Shown piece by piece: positions 50,768 through 60,075 of a stretch of DNA of 64,000 nucleotides. Origin of the DNA: JADKHC01 sp047600805 (GTDB lineage: Bacteria; Verrucomicrobiota; Verrucomicrobiia; Opitutales; Opitutaceae); the NCBI GenBank assembly GCA_047600805.1, contig JASGKG010000001.1, positions 4,836,001 through 4,900,000 on the forward strand, in the 5' to 3' direction. The number at the start of each line of letters is the position of its first letter. The first letter of the stretch is position 1. Both the position numbers and the translations under genes were made by a program. Below the pieces are notes generated by a model that searched no databases, was not told the origin of the DNA, and was given only the letters and a program-made list of their open reading frames with translations.

Positions 50768-51172
50768 ATGAAAAGATTGCTCAGCTTTCTCTCACTGACG
50801 GCGGCCCTTACCGGTTGCGCATCAGCTCCGTCGGCCACGATGTCGCAGATAACGGTCGTTAAAGAGCGCAGTCCGGAGGCGCACGTGATCGAGGCCTCGA
50901 TTGTTGAGACAAACGGGCACGTGACGATCTCCGGGAAAGCTCGGCGTCCGTTTGCTTGGGGCCCTTTGGCTCCGACGCATATCGACATCTATCTTATCGA
51001 CGGCGAAGGCCGCAGCCTCGGTCTTCACTCGGTGCCAATCCAGCTTAAATCGACATCAAATCGGCGGCATGCTTTTGCTCCGTCGTCGTCGTTTCAAGTA
51101 TCCGTCGAGCCCTCGACGCACCACGTGAAGAAAGTGATCATCACACCGCACGCGGGTGCCTCGCACAGTTGA
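50768..51172 (+). CDS. Small lipoprotein at the end of the metal-efflux operon
   Basis: A 134-residue protein with lipobox (AALTGCASAP). The mature part is beta-rich (HVIEASIVETNGHVTISGK, THIDIYLIDGEGRSLG) and has several His. It may be periplasmic metal-related. It starts 55 bases after the pump gene. The first ATG of the frame is not at 50555 as a longer reading would suggest, because that overlaps the pump gene. Confidence 0.65.
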   Translation: MKRLLSFLSLTAALTGCASAPSATMSQITVVKERSPEAHVIEASIVETNGHVTISGKARRPFAWGPLAPTHIDIYLIDGEGRSLGLHSVPIQLKSTSNRRHAFAPSSSFQVSVEPSTHHVKKVIITPHAGASHS

Positions 51173-51302
51173 TGGCAGCAAGAGGGAAGTCGCCTAACCG
51201 AGCGGAAACGGCCAAAGAATCCGTACACTCGCGGAGATTTTTATCTGCACACGCTAACGCTTCTTGACGACATCGCTGTTCAGCGCGGTCTTGGATGCTT
51301 TC

Positions 51303-52187
51303 ATGTCTGCCGCACTCACCCATCGCCGCGCACTTTTTCTGATGCTGGCCTCAGCCGCCTGCTTCACCAGCAACGTTCTGTTGGTGCGTCTGCTCGGCGA
51401 AATGCACGCCGCGAACATATGGCTTGTTTCTGTGGCGCGGTTTATTGTTGGGCTTGGCGTGATTATGGTGGTTTATCGCCGCGAGTTTCAACCGCTTCAT
51501 TTATATCAAAACCGCAAGCTCATCGAACGTGGTCTTATCGGTGGCGGTGGAGTTTATTTAACCTACCTTTGTGTCGTTAAAATTGGTGCGGGTCGGGCCA
51601 CGTTTATCGGCAACACCTATGTGATCTGGGGCGCTCTGCTTGCGGCTTGGCTGCTGCGCGAGAAACTCAGGCCAACCGTGCTTATTGGAGGTGTGGCGGC
51701 CTTGGTGGGAATTGCACTTCTTACCAACGTGTTCGCCACGGACGCGCACCCCGGAATCTTTGATTTGCTCGCGGTGGTGTCGGCTCTTTTGTCCGCTTAT
51801 ATCGTGGTGACGATCCGCCAGCTTCATGGAAGCGAACACACTTCCACGATCTTCGCCGCGCAATGTGTCTACGGACTGGTTCTGTGCTCCATTCCGGCTT
51901 GGACAACTTTTGTAGCGATTCCCCCGCTGGCATGGGCGGTGATTCTGATCGCGAGCTTCTGCGCTTCCGCAGGCCAGCTTACGATGACACGCGCGTTTCG
52001 CGATCTACCGGTAGGAGAAGGCTCCCTTCTGCAGATGCTCGTGCCTCTCGGGATCGCCGTGGGCGGGGCGGTCTTTTTTAGCGAGCATTTTGCCGTGCAC
52101 GAGTTTGTCGGTGCAGCGCTCATCTTGGGCGGCACCGTTTTTACTGCCCTGAGCAGCAATGCCACGCCTATTGCCAACGACGACTAG
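51303..52187 (+). CDS. EamA/DMT-family transporter
   Basis: A 294-residue membrane protein with ten helices in two EamA repeats (AACFTSNVLLVRLLGEMHAA and IFDLLAVVSALLSAYIVV). The second ends FFSEHFAVHEFVGAALILGG, the typical EamA finish. ATG 51303. DMT members export amino acids, nucleosides or other metabolites. It is a single gene; substrate unknown. Confidence 0.85.
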   Translation: MSAALTHRRALFLMLASAACFTSNVLLVRLLGEMHAANIWLVSVARFIVGLGVIMVVYRREFQPLHLYQNRKLIERGLIGGGGVYLTYLCVVKIGAGRATFIGNTYVIWGALLAAWLLREKLRPTVLIGGVAALVGIALLTNVFATDAHPGIFDLLAVVSALLSAYIVVTIRQLHGSEHTSTIFAAQCVYGLVLCSIPAWTTFVAIPPLAWAVILIASFCASAGQLTMTRAFRDLPVGEGSLLQMLVPLGIAVGGAVFFSEHFAVHEFVGAALILGGTVFTALSSNATPIANDD

Positions 52188-52229
52188 TTTCGACATTACG
52201 TCCAATCCAGTTCAGCTCGTCTTACGCCT

Positions 52230-52622
52230 ATGCGCCTCGAACGCCTCAAATCTTATGCCCTTTCGTTGCCGCAGACAAAGGTTGTTAATCAATGGGGTGG
52301 TCTGGTTTTTAAAGTGTCGGAGAAGGTGTTTTTCATGATCAACCTCGACGGCGAGACGGCCAGCGGGATCATTTTTAAATGCACGCCGGATGAGTTTGCC
52401 GAACTGACTGACACCGACGGAATCGGCCAGGCGCCGTATTTTGCCAAACGCATGTGGGTGCGTGTCGAGGATCTCGCGGCGCTGCCGGAAGCAGAATTGC
52501 AGAAACGCATTCGCCGTAGTTACGACCTCGTGACGGCGGGACTGCCCAAGAAAATACAAGCGACCTTGCGTGAGGAACTGATGGTGTCGTCGAGAACTCG
52601 GAGCACCCAGCAGCCATCCTGA
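52230..52622 (+). CDS. MmcQ/YjbR-family protein
   Basis: A 130-residue protein of the YjbR (CyaY-like fold) family. Typical stretches: LKSYALSLPQTKVVNQWGG, VFKVSEKVFFMINLDG, and YFAKRMWVRVEDLAALP. Members are thought to bind DNA non-specifically, but evidence is thin. It starts 42 bases after the EamA gene. Confidence 0.82.
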   Translation: MRLERLKSYALSLPQTKVVNQWGGLVFKVSEKVFFMINLDGETASGIIFKCTPDEFAELTDTDGIGQAPYFAKRMWVRVEDLAALPEAELQKRIRRSYDLVTAGLPKKIQATLREELMVSSRTRSTQQPS

Positions 52623-52713
52623 GGAGACGCCGACCAAGCAGGGAATATGTCTTGTTTTCCTGGTCTTGAACTTTCCGGGTTGTGGCTTTGCGAAGAGGCC
52701 GTAGAGGTCAGGC

Positions 52714-53031
52714 ATGTCGCGGTTCGACTCTTCAGGACACTTTCATTTGGGCCCGGAACGTTTCACTTGGAGCGTAAAACATTACGCGGGTGAATTTACC
52801 TCGCATACGAACTTCAGGGGAATTTCTGCACGCGTTTGTCTAGCCGAGGGAAAGTCACGAGAGCTGATCATCGACTTTGATGCGCAGGATTACCCGCTCA
52901 AGCGACCCGCCTCCAGCGCTGCATTTGAGGGACGAATCATCGAATATACCCAAAAGGCGATTGAGGAGGGTTGGCGTCCTGATTCCCGGGGGAAGCCGTT
53001 TCGGATCTCGGCGGAAAAACTGGGGCGATGA
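52714..53031 (+). CDS. Small conserved-looking hypothetical protein
   Basis: A 105-residue protein with mixed beta/alpha content (RFTWSVKHYAGEFTSH, SRELIIDFDAQDYPL, EGRIIEYTQKAIEEGWRPD). The C-terminal AIEEGWRPDSRGKPF resembles small proteins of unknown role found in many bacteria. No motif points to a function. It converges with the CBS/DUF294 gene. Confidence 0.6.
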   Translation: MSRFDSSGHFHLGPERFTWSVKHYAGEFTSHTNFRGISARVCLAEGKSRELIIDFDAQDYPLKRPASSAAFEGRIIEYTQKAIEEGWRPDSRGKPFRISAEKLGR

Positions 53032-53105
53032 ATGGCGAGTCCACGCGAGTCAATCGGTTGACGCGACGCCAAGCATCTCCTGACAAAAGAGCACTGCAGG
53101 GAGGC

Positions 53106-55058
53106 TTATCGGCTCGCAGGAAATTCGATCTGCACGAGTTGCTGCACAGCGCGGACGACGTCGAAGACGTTGGCGAGCTGGGAACGCTCCAGTTTGGTGA
53201 GCGTTTCAGGATCGAGGTGACGTCCGGAGTCGCCACGGCGCAGACCGTTGAGCGTACGCAGGCGCAGGAGGAAATCGTAGGCTTCGCGGGCGAGTGCCGC
53301 GGTGTCGCTGAGTGAGGGCACAGAGCGGCGAAGTTCGTCCCACCGGCCACCGGTGGAATAGTGGCGGTTGAGCTGGTGCTTAAGCGAAAGCAGACGGGCG
53401 GCGTCGCGCAGCGGGGCCATGCCGCGGTTCTTTAGATCAAATTCCTGGTTTCCCAAACCGAGCGTCTCCACGACAAAGCGACCGATAAAATTCAGGGGTG
53501 GCGCGGTGTCGATGATGAGTTCGGCGAGGCGGCGTTGCAGTTCGGGTGATTGCGTGACGGTTTGCTGAATCTTGCTGCGGAGCTGATCGCAGAGCTCGCG
53601 TTCGCCGGCCACGTAACGGAGATCGTACAGAACCGTGGCGCGCAGGAGGGCTTCACCGTCGATCGACCCGCTTCCCATGGAGCCGATTTCCTCCAGCCAT
53701 TCGGTTGTGGTGCGACACCATTTTGGGTTGAGCGCCATGACGCCGCCCTGGCATCGCGCAAAACCGGCGGCGACGAGTTTCTCGATCACGCGGCTCGCCA
53801 ACTTTAGGAAGACGGCGCGGTTTTTTTCATCTTCTTCGGAGCTCGACGACGGACCGAAGACGAGCGCGTTGTCCATGTCAGTCCGAAGAATTTGTTCGCG
53901 CCTGCCGTCGGAGCCAACGGACATCCAAGCCCAGGGAACTCGTGGCAGTCGGATATCTTCATCGGAGAGTTCTTCAGCCGAAAGAGCCAACAGGCGTTGT
54001 GCCAATTCATCATAAAGCTCGGCGCAGATCTGGCCGAGATAGACGGCGGAGATGCCCGCTTCCAGATAGCTCTGGGCGATGGTTTGGATTTCGTCGCAGA
54101 GTTCGCGGAAACGCGCTGGCGATTTGGCGAAACGAATTTCGCGCAGCAAGCCGGCAGGGTGGTGCCCGCTTTGTGCGAGCAGGTCCTTGTGCGTGCAGAC
54201 GTCGAGGGCTGGGCTATTCGGTGTGCCGTCTTCGGTGACGCAGACCTGGCCGATACGCTCGCGAAGCATGAGCAGTGTCGCAGCGGTCGCGCTCGAACGC
54301 GGTGCGACCGTGTACACCGGGCTGGCCATGATGCGTGAAACCGGTTCCGTCTTGTCGCGGCCGTCGACGATCACGTGTTTCACCAGTGTATTGCTGGTGA
54401 CGATACCGAGCGGGCGCAGTTTTTCGTCCACGACGAGGACCGAGGGAACGCGTTTGGACGACATCAGCGTAGCGGCTTCTTCAATACTGGAGTTTGGGCC
54501 GCAGGTAAGAAGACGTTCGGGCGAACGCGGCTGCACGATTTGCGCGCCGTCGAGGTGGGCTTGCAGGATGTTTTTGGCGCGACCGGCGATGCTGGACTCG
54601 GTGGGCTCGGAAAATTCGATCGGGCTGCCGACGCGCACGGCCCAGAAAAGGTGGCGGCGAACGTAGTTGCGGGCGGCGTCATTTTGGTCGAGCAGCACGC
54701 GCACGCGGCTCCACGGCATGCCGTAAAAGAGGCTGTCTTCCAACGCTTGCGCAGTGACGCGGAAAGGTTCGTTGCGCATCAAGGCGCTCAAGCCGAGTAC
54801 GTCGCCGACGTCGCGCACGTCGACCCGTTCACTGCGCTGCTCGTGGTTCCAAATATATTCCACGCGACCGCGAGCCAAAAAAAGGACATCGTCGCTCGGG
54901 CGTTCGCCCTGTTTCCAAACCGTCTCGCCGGCCGGAACCATCCAAACCGCCGCCGCGCCGGCAAGCTCATGGACCTCGCGTTCGGGCAGCATCGAAAAGG
55001 GCGGGAAACGCCGGAGAGCTTCGGCGATACGCTCGGGTATGACGTTTTTGGGCGACAT
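53106..55058 (-). CDS. cNMP-binding / CBS / DUF294 nucleotidyltransferase-like signalling protein
   Basis: A 650-residue cytoplasmic protein. ATG 55058. A cyclic-nucleotide-binding domain occupies about 15-130, then two CBS domains (SSIEEAATLMSSKRVPSVLV and VSRIMASPVYTVAPR), then a DUF294-type nucleotidyltransferase domain with GSDGRREQILRTDMDNALVF (GS followed by DxD) and a DUF294 C-terminal helical domain. This architecture is known in bacteria and is thought to sense nucleotides and modify a target by nucleotidylation. It is divergent from the chemoreceptor. Confidence 0.85.
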   Translation of the reverse strand: MSPKNVIPERIAEALRRFPPFSMLPEREVHELAGAAAVWMVPAGETVWKQGERPSDDVLFLARGRVEYIWNHEQRSERVDVRDVGDVLGLSALMRNEPFRVTAQALEDSLFYGMPWSRVRVLLDQNDAARNYVRRHLFWAVRVGSPIEFSEPTESSIAGRAKNILQAHLDGAQIVQPRSPERLLTCGPNSSIEEAATLMSSKRVPSVLVVDEKLRPLGIVTSNTLVKHVIVDGRDKTEPVSRIMASPVYTVAPRSSATAATLLMLRERIGQVCVTEDGTPNSPALDVCTHKDLLAQSGHHPAGLLREIRFAKSPARFRELCDEIQTIAQSYLEAGISAVYLGQICAELYDELAQRLLALSAEELSDEDIRLPRVPWAWMSVGSDGRREQILRTDMDNALVFGPSSSSEEDEKNRAVFLKLASRVIEKLVAAGFARCQGGVMALNPKWCRTTTEWLEEIGSMGSGSIDGEALLRATVLYDLRYVAGERELCDQLRSKIQQTVTQSPELQRRLAELIIDTAPPLNFIGRFVVETLGLGNQEFDLKNRGMAPLRDAARLLSLKHQLNRHYSTGGRWDELRRSVPSLSDTAALAREAYDFLLRLRTLNGLRRGDSGRHLDPETLTKLERSQLANVFDVVRAVQQLVQIEFPASR

Positions 55059-55205
55059 AATCGCCGATGTTGGGCAGTCGCGCTCCGGGCTCAATGGCTT
55101 TGTTTCAACGCGAACTCACGCGTCGAAACGGACTGTAAGAGCCACTCAGTTTAGAATTAGCCTTAAAGGACACGAGTTTCGTGCCGTAGGCATTCGGGTG
55201 CTCCT

Positions 55206-57101
55206 ATGTGGAAGCGCTTTAAAATACACCTGACCATTCCCCAGCGGCTGATTTTGATCACTGCGCTTCCTATTGTCGCTGTGGTTGGGATCGGCTTCAT
55301 GTCATTTCGCAGGCTCTATGTGGAGCATCGCAGCTTTCTGGCGGACGCGTCGACTTTTCAGTCCTACCGGGATGAAGTGGCAAACTTCAACGTGTTCTCG
55401 GCTGCTTTGGTCGCGGAACGAACGGCCGCGCTCAACTTCTACGCCAACCGGGAAGATCCTCAACTTCTCAGCAGGTACAAAGCCTCGTTTGTGGAAACCG
55501 ACCGTGTGATCGTGCAGATGCAGGCGCACCTCGACCTGCTTCTGAAGACACCGTACGCAAAACACTTTGAAGAAAAAGTGGCCGCGATCCGAAGCGATGT
55601 GACGGAATTGATCGCCGCCGTGCGCAAGAACGCTCTCGAAAAGACCAGCCCCTCCGGAGACATTTTCCAACGGTACATGAAGTTTTCCTACAACGCGCTG
55701 CTTCTTGGCGAGGCGTACCGGTTAAGGTTGGAGACTGCGCAGGCGTTTAACTATTTCGACGCGCTGCTCGCACTTCAGAAAATCAACCAGCAGGAACTCG
55801 TGTCGATGCGGTTGATGGAACTGGCTCTCCGCAGCGGCGGATTGCCCGCGCTCGAGCTCTCGTTGATGCGTCGCCAGTTTTTCGTTTCGACGGAAAACGA
55901 GTATTACCTGATGAAATTCCGCCCGGAGATTCGCGCTTTCTTCAAGGCAACGGTTCGGCCTTCGACCGACGAAAACAATTTCTACAAGTTCATGCAGGAT
56001 CAGTGCGGCGCACTCGGCGAAAAAGTGGCCCCGCCTGCTCCGCCCCTAAAAGAACAGACCGTGACGGTTCTGCTCGAAAATCATTTCAAGGCCTATGAGC
56101 CGGTTTACGCGTATGCCTTCGCAGAGGCTGACAAAGCGCTGAATGTTTCGGCGGGGCAACAGCGACGTCAGGCCATCAACGTCGGCCTCAGTATTGTCGC
56201 GACGATCATCGTCAGTATTGGTGTGAGTCTGGCGATTTCGCGGAGCACGCAGCGGACGCTGTTCGGTGTTTCGCAGAATCTCTCGATGGCGGCAGAAGAT
56301 GTGCATGCTGCCTCGCAACAACTCTCCAGCGCGGGCGAAAAGGTCGCTAAGGACACGTCGAATTACGCCGCGGCGGTCGATCTGATCGGCATGAGCGTCG
56401 AAGATGTTTCGAAGGTTGCCGACACGAACAAAACGCATGCGGCGGAGGCGGCCACGACGACGCACGATGCACGCTCCTCCGTGGATGCAGGACTCTCGAC
56501 GATCAGCGAACTCGACGTCGCCATGAACTCGGCTCGCGAGTCAGGCCAAAAGATCAACCAGATCATTTCGCGCATTAACGACATTTCCTTCCAGACCAAC
56601 TTGCTTGCTCTAAATGCGGCGGTCGAAGCTGCGCGAGCGGGTGAAGCCGGCGCGGGCTTTGCCGTCGTTGCGGACGAAGTGCGGCAACTGGCTAGACGCT
56701 GCGCTGATGCGGCGCGGGAAACCGCCGAACTCATCCAAAACTCGACGCGGAGCACGGCGACGGCGATCGCGAAGTCAGACGAACTGGCGGCTCGTTTCAA
56801 AAAAGTGTCCGAAGGCATTCACGCGATCGACAAGATCGTAAGCAAGATCAACGAAAACTCGATCGAACAAGCCGGCAGTATCGGAAAGATCAATACGTCG
56901 GTGGGACAGCAGAAAGAAATCGCCCAAAACATGGCGTCGACGGCGGAGGAAACCGCGAGCACGGCCGTATCGATGCAGAATCAAGTCGAAGCGCTGGAAG
57001 CCAGCGTCGGCCAGTTGAACGAGCTTCTCGGCAAACGCATGCAAGCGACAGAGACTGTGGCTGAAGTGGAGCAGGTTCCCGAGGCGTCGATGACGGCCTG
57101 A
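55206..57101 (+). CDS. Methyl-accepting chemotaxis protein with NIT (nitrate/nitrite-like) sensor domain
   Basis: A 631-residue receptor. A first membrane helix (LILITALPIVAVVGIGFMSF), a periplasmic helical NIT domain (about 60-310; FNVFSAALVAERTAALNFY is typical), a second helix (VGLSIVATIIVSIGVSLAIS) and a cytoplasmic MCP signalling domain with the hairpin QTNLLALNAAVEAARAGEAG. A HAMP domain is not obvious. NIT receptors sense nitrate/nitrite or similar small ions, but ligand needs proof. No other che genes are near. Confidence 0.88.
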   Translation: MWKRFKIHLTIPQRLILITALPIVAVVGIGFMSFRRLYVEHRSFLADASTFQSYRDEVANFNVFSAALVAERTAALNFYANREDPQLLSRYKASFVETDRVIVQMQAHLDLLLKTPYAKHFEEKVAAIRSDVTELIAAVRKNALEKTSPSGDIFQRYMKFSYNALLLGEAYRLRLETAQAFNYFDALLALQKINQQELVSMRLMELALRSGGLPALELSLMRRQFFVSTENEYYLMKFRPEIRAFFKATVRPSTDENNFYKFMQDQCGALGEKVAPPAPPLKEQTVTVLLENHFKAYEPVYAYAFAEADKALNVSAGQQRRQAINVGLSIVATIIVSIGVSLAISRSTQRTLFGVSQNLSMAAEDVHAASQQLSSAGEKVAKDTSNYAAAVDLIGMSVEDVSKVADTNKTHAAEAATTTHDARSSVDAGLSTISELDVAMNSARESGQKINQIISRINDISFQTNLLALNAAVEAARAGEAGAGFAVVADEVRQLARRCADAARETAELIQNSTRSTATAIAKSDELAARFKKVSEGIHAIDKIVSKINENSIEQAGSIGKINTSVGQQKEIAQNMASTAEETASTAVSMQNQVEALEASVGQLNELLGKRMQATETVAEVEQVPEASMTA

Positions 57102-57240
57102 GTTCCTGCCGCATCCAGCGGAGGATCGCACGCGTTCTCCAAAACGCCGTTCCACGCGGAAACTCCGGGTTTTTCGCGGTGTCGCATCTTTTTGCGGCCG
57201 CATAGACAAATCAGCGCGCCGGCGACGCTTTATAGGAAAA

Positions 57241-57783
57241 TTGAACAACGCTCCCTCGTCCAAAATGGAGGAAACGCCATCTCATGAATCCTGGAAAGAC
57301 TGGTTTCGCGAACACGGGCCGAAACTGCTGCTTTACGCCCGCCAGACCACGCGTTCTCTCGCCGATGCCGAGGACGTGCTGCAGGACGCTTTTGTCCGGT
57401 TTTGGAAACACCAACGAAAACTCGGAGGCGAACCTTTGGCGTTGCTCTTCGCCTCGGTTCGCCGCGCCGCGTGCGATTTGGCCCGCCGCAAGTCCCGACG
57501 AGAAAATCGGGAACTCGTTTCAGCAGGGGGCTTGGAGGCCGGGGAAACGCTTTTTGAGCCGGTGGTCGAGAGTGATGAGCGTCGTGTTGCGATCGAAGCG
57601 GCCCTCCGGCAACTGCCGGAAAAGCTCAGGGAAGTTCTCGTCCTTAAAATTTGGGGAGAGCTCACTTTCGAACAAATCGGCGCACAACTCGGCATTCCCC
57701 CCAACACTGCTGCGTCCCGCTATCGTTACGCTCTTAATGCCCTTCGTGAACAACTTGCCACCGACAAATGTCTGACGACCTAA
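57241..57783 (+). CDS. ECF-type RNA polymerase sigma factor
   Basis: A 180-residue sigma-70 family protein. Region 2 is seen in ADAEDVLQDAFVRFWKH; region 4 in LREVLVLKIWGELTFEQIGA and SRYRYALNALREQL. I keep TTG 57241 as start because AGGA lies five bases upstream; ATG 57265 is the alternative. Its 3' end overlaps the next gene by 16 bases, a common arrangement for sigma and anti-sigma. Confidence 0.85.
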   Translation: MNNAPSSKMEETPSHESWKDWFREHGPKLLLYARQTTRSLADAEDVLQDAFVRFWKHQRKLGGEPLALLFASVRRAACDLARRKSRRENRELVSAGGLEAGETLFEPVVESDERRVAIEAALRQLPEKLREVLVLKIWGELTFEQIGAQLGIPPNTAASRYRYALNALREQLATDKCLTT

Positions 57784-58187
57784 ATAGTGATTTGCGCGAA
57801 TTGGAGGCGGAGTTGCGAAACCTGCGCCCGCGCTCGCCCTCGGCTTTTGCAGAAGAACGAGTACGCGTTTCTCTGGCTGGCCAGCGTTCAGATCGACTCG
57901 GACGCCTCTGGAGAGGCTTGAGCCTGATCGGCGTCGCTGCCGCAGTCGCTGTTGTTGGCGCTTTTTCTCCCGGGCGCTCTGCAGATCGGGCGCTTCAGCC
58001 AACTGCTGTAAAAAACCAGATAGAATCGGCAAAAAACGAGGGAATTGTTACACTCTCCGACGGCACGCCGGCCCTGCGATATCGGCTTAACTTGGTCGAG
58101 ACCGTCAAATGGAGCGGGCCGGATCGATCCATCATACTGGCCGCTCCTCGTGAAGAAGTGCGTCTCGTCCCGCTGGTCGCCTACTAA
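57768..58187 (+). CDS. Putative anti-sigma / membrane partner of the ECF factor
   Basis: A 139-residue protein with a cytoplasmic N-terminal helix (DLRELEAELRNLRPRSPSAF), one membrane segment (LSLIGVAAAVAVVGAF) and an external beta-rich tail. No clear ZAS domain, so anti-sigma is inferred from overlap with the sigma gene and topology. Confidence 0.6.
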   Translation: MSDDLNSDLRELEAELRNLRPRSPSAFAEERVRVSLAGQRSDRLGRLWRGLSLIGVAAAVAVVGAFSPGRSADRALQPTAVKNQIESAKNEGIVTLSDGTPALRYRLNLVETVKWSGPDRSIILAAPREEVRLVPLVAY

Positions 58188-58193
58188 TTTCTC

Positions 58194-59087
58194 ATGAAAA
58201 ACCATCCTCAAATATCCAAAATGCTATTACGAATCACTGCTGGCGTCGCGCTGGTACTCGCAGTGCTTCCGGTGTCCGCTCAGACCACGACCAAGATAGA
58301 GAAGCGCGAGAAGATAAGTCACGCGCCAGCGCCAACCCAGGAAGTGACGTATCTCGGCGTGGTTTCGGTGCCCGCGATGCCGGCGATCTCGGCGCAGCTT
58401 GAACTACCGGCGGAGACGGGCCTGGTGATTGTGCAGATCACGCCTGACAGCCCAGCGGCAGGAATCTTAAAGGTGAATGATCTAATGGTTCGGCTCGACG
58501 ATCAAATTCTCATCGAGCCCCGGCAACTTGGCGTGCTGATTCGCTCGAAAAAAGAAGGCGATGAAGTGAAGATCACGTTTTATCGTGCGGGAAAACAGCA
58601 GTCCGCCCAGGTGAAACTCGGAAAACACACCGTGCCGCAAGCCGCGGAACGAGGTAAGATGTTTAATCGGCACATTCTTATGGGGTCGGGGCCACGTCTG
58701 CAAACGGGGATGCCTGATGCTCACATGAGCGGGCTTTTTGTACCTGGCACGCCGTCCAAGGAAATTCGCATCGCCCATTTTGAGCCGAAGGAGGCGGTCA
58801 TGTTCTTCGATGATGGTTCGGGTCGACTGGAGTTGAGTTTCAAGGAAGGGAAGAAGCAGCTCACGGCATTGGACCTGAAGGGCGAAGTGGTCTTCAAAGG
58901 GCCGGTCGAAACGCCGGAGGAGCGCAAAGCCATGCCCGCAGAAGTGCGCGAACGGTTCGAAAAAATGGAGTCGACGGATGTTCGCATGCCAGGACCTGGT
59001 CGTGGCGCCATGAGCATCAGAAGTGGGAACGACGACCTGTCGACGATTTCGATCTCCGACGACGAAGACGACCAAGATAGCGCGTAA
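58194..59087 (+). CDS. Exported PDZ-domain protein
   Basis: A 297-residue secreted protein (signal LLRITAGVALVLAVLPVSAQ). A PDZ domain lies at about 65-150 (LVIVQITPDSPAAGILKVND, FYRAGKQQS). The C-terminal half contains FEPKEAVMFFDDGSGRLELS and an acidic tail (SISDDEDDQDSA). No protease core. It sits six bases after the anti-sigma-like gene and is probably part of the sigma operon, perhaps sensing envelope state. Confidence 0.75.
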   Translation: MKNHPQISKMLLRITAGVALVLAVLPVSAQTTTKIEKREKISHAPAPTQEVTYLGVVSVPAMPAISAQLELPAETGLVIVQITPDSPAAGILKVNDLMVRLDDQILIEPRQLGVLIRSKKEGDEVKITFYRAGKQQSAQVKLGKHTVPQAAERGKMFNRHILMGSGPRLQTGMPDAHMSGLFVPGTPSKEIRIAHFEPKEAVMFFDDGSGRLELSFKEGKKQLTALDLKGEVVFKGPVETPEERKAMPAEVRERFEKMESTDVRMPGPGRGAMSIRSGNDDLSTISISDDEDDQDSA

Positions 59088-59109
59088 AGAACCCTGGCGC
59101 TGCGTGGAT

Positions 59110-60033
59110 TTAGCGCGCAGCGCTTGAATTCGACGAGTAGGAGGCCGTTTGGCTGTGAGTTTGGGATTGCGACTGCAGCCCTGCAGGAGAGTCGAGCCGA
59201 GTGACCAGTACGTCGACGTGAAGCGTGCGGTCGCCGGTGCCGCGATAGGTGCCACGGATCGGCGACACGTCGGCATAATCGCGGCCCGAAGCGATGCGTA
59301 CGTGACGTTCGCTGGTTTGCATGTGGTTGGTGGGGTCGATACCGATCCAATCGTGACCGGGAATAAAAACCTCGAGCCAGGCATGGCTGGCCTGCGCGCC
59401 CTTCAGTTGGTCAGCCGGGCCGTTGTAAAGATAGCCGCTCACGTAGCGGGCCGGGATTTTCAATGAACGGCAGAGGCCGATGAGAACGTGTGCGAAGTCC
59501 TGGCAAACGCCTTGGCGCAGGCGCAGCGCCTCGCTCATTTTTGTGTGAACGTTGGTTACGGCAGGCTGGTAGTGAAATTCATCGTGGATGAAGCGCAGTA
59601 GCGCGAGTACGGCCGTCCACGTGTCTTTGCAGCCAAGGGTGATTTTTGTGGCGACGGCCGTGACATCCGCGTCGAGCGTAATGTAGGTGCTCGGTTGCAT
59701 GAAGTCGTAGCAATCGGCTCGGTCCATGCAGCGATTCATCGCATCGAGCGCCACGGCTGGGCCGTCGAGCGGATTCGGTGGGCGCGAATTGATCACGACC
59801 GAGGTGGCTTCGACTTCCAGGCTGGTGTGCGGCGGCAGCACATCGAAACGATGCACGTGGTTTTGATAGAAATCGAGTTGGTGCATCGTGGGTGCGTGCG
59901 GTGTGATTTTAAGCGAAAAGCTTTCGAGCCTTTGAGTGGCGGTTTCGATCGGTTGGAGACGCACCTCGTTGAGGCTGTCGCGGACCGGCGTACGATAAAC
60001 GAAACGCGTTCGATGCAGAACGTGGAGCTTCAT
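59110..60033 (-). CDS. Transglutaminase-like cysteine peptidase
   Basis: A 307-residue protein with the bacterial transglutaminase N-domain (RFVYRTPVRDSLNEVRLQP) and a transglutaminase-like core. Catalytic triad: C177 in RQGVCQDFAH, H217 in ASHAWLEVF, D233 in GIDPTNHM. It is the last gene of the ATP-grasp / alpha-E / transglutaminase operon, a conserved set proposed by comparative genomics to build or cut peptide bonds. The C-terminal Gln/Ser-rich tail is unusual and may be a linker. Confidence 0.85.
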   Translation of the reverse strand: MKLHVLHRTRFVYRTPVRDSLNEVRLQPIETATQRLESFSLKITPHAPTMHQLDFYQNHVHRFDVLPPHTSLEVEATSVVINSRPPNPLDGPAVALDAMNRCMDRADCYDFMQPSTYITLDADVTAVATKITLGCKDTWTAVLALLRFIHDEFHYQPAVTNVHTKMSEALRLRQGVCQDFAHVLIGLCRSLKIPARYVSGYLYNGPADQLKGAQASHAWLEVFIPGHDWIGIDPTNHMQTSERHVRIASGRDYADVSPIRGTYRGTGDRTLHVDVLVTRLDSPAGLQSQSQTHSQTASYSSNSSAAR

Positions 60034-60075
60034 GCGTAGGCGTGGTGTTGGTCGAGCGCGGAGCCCGGCGGCAAC

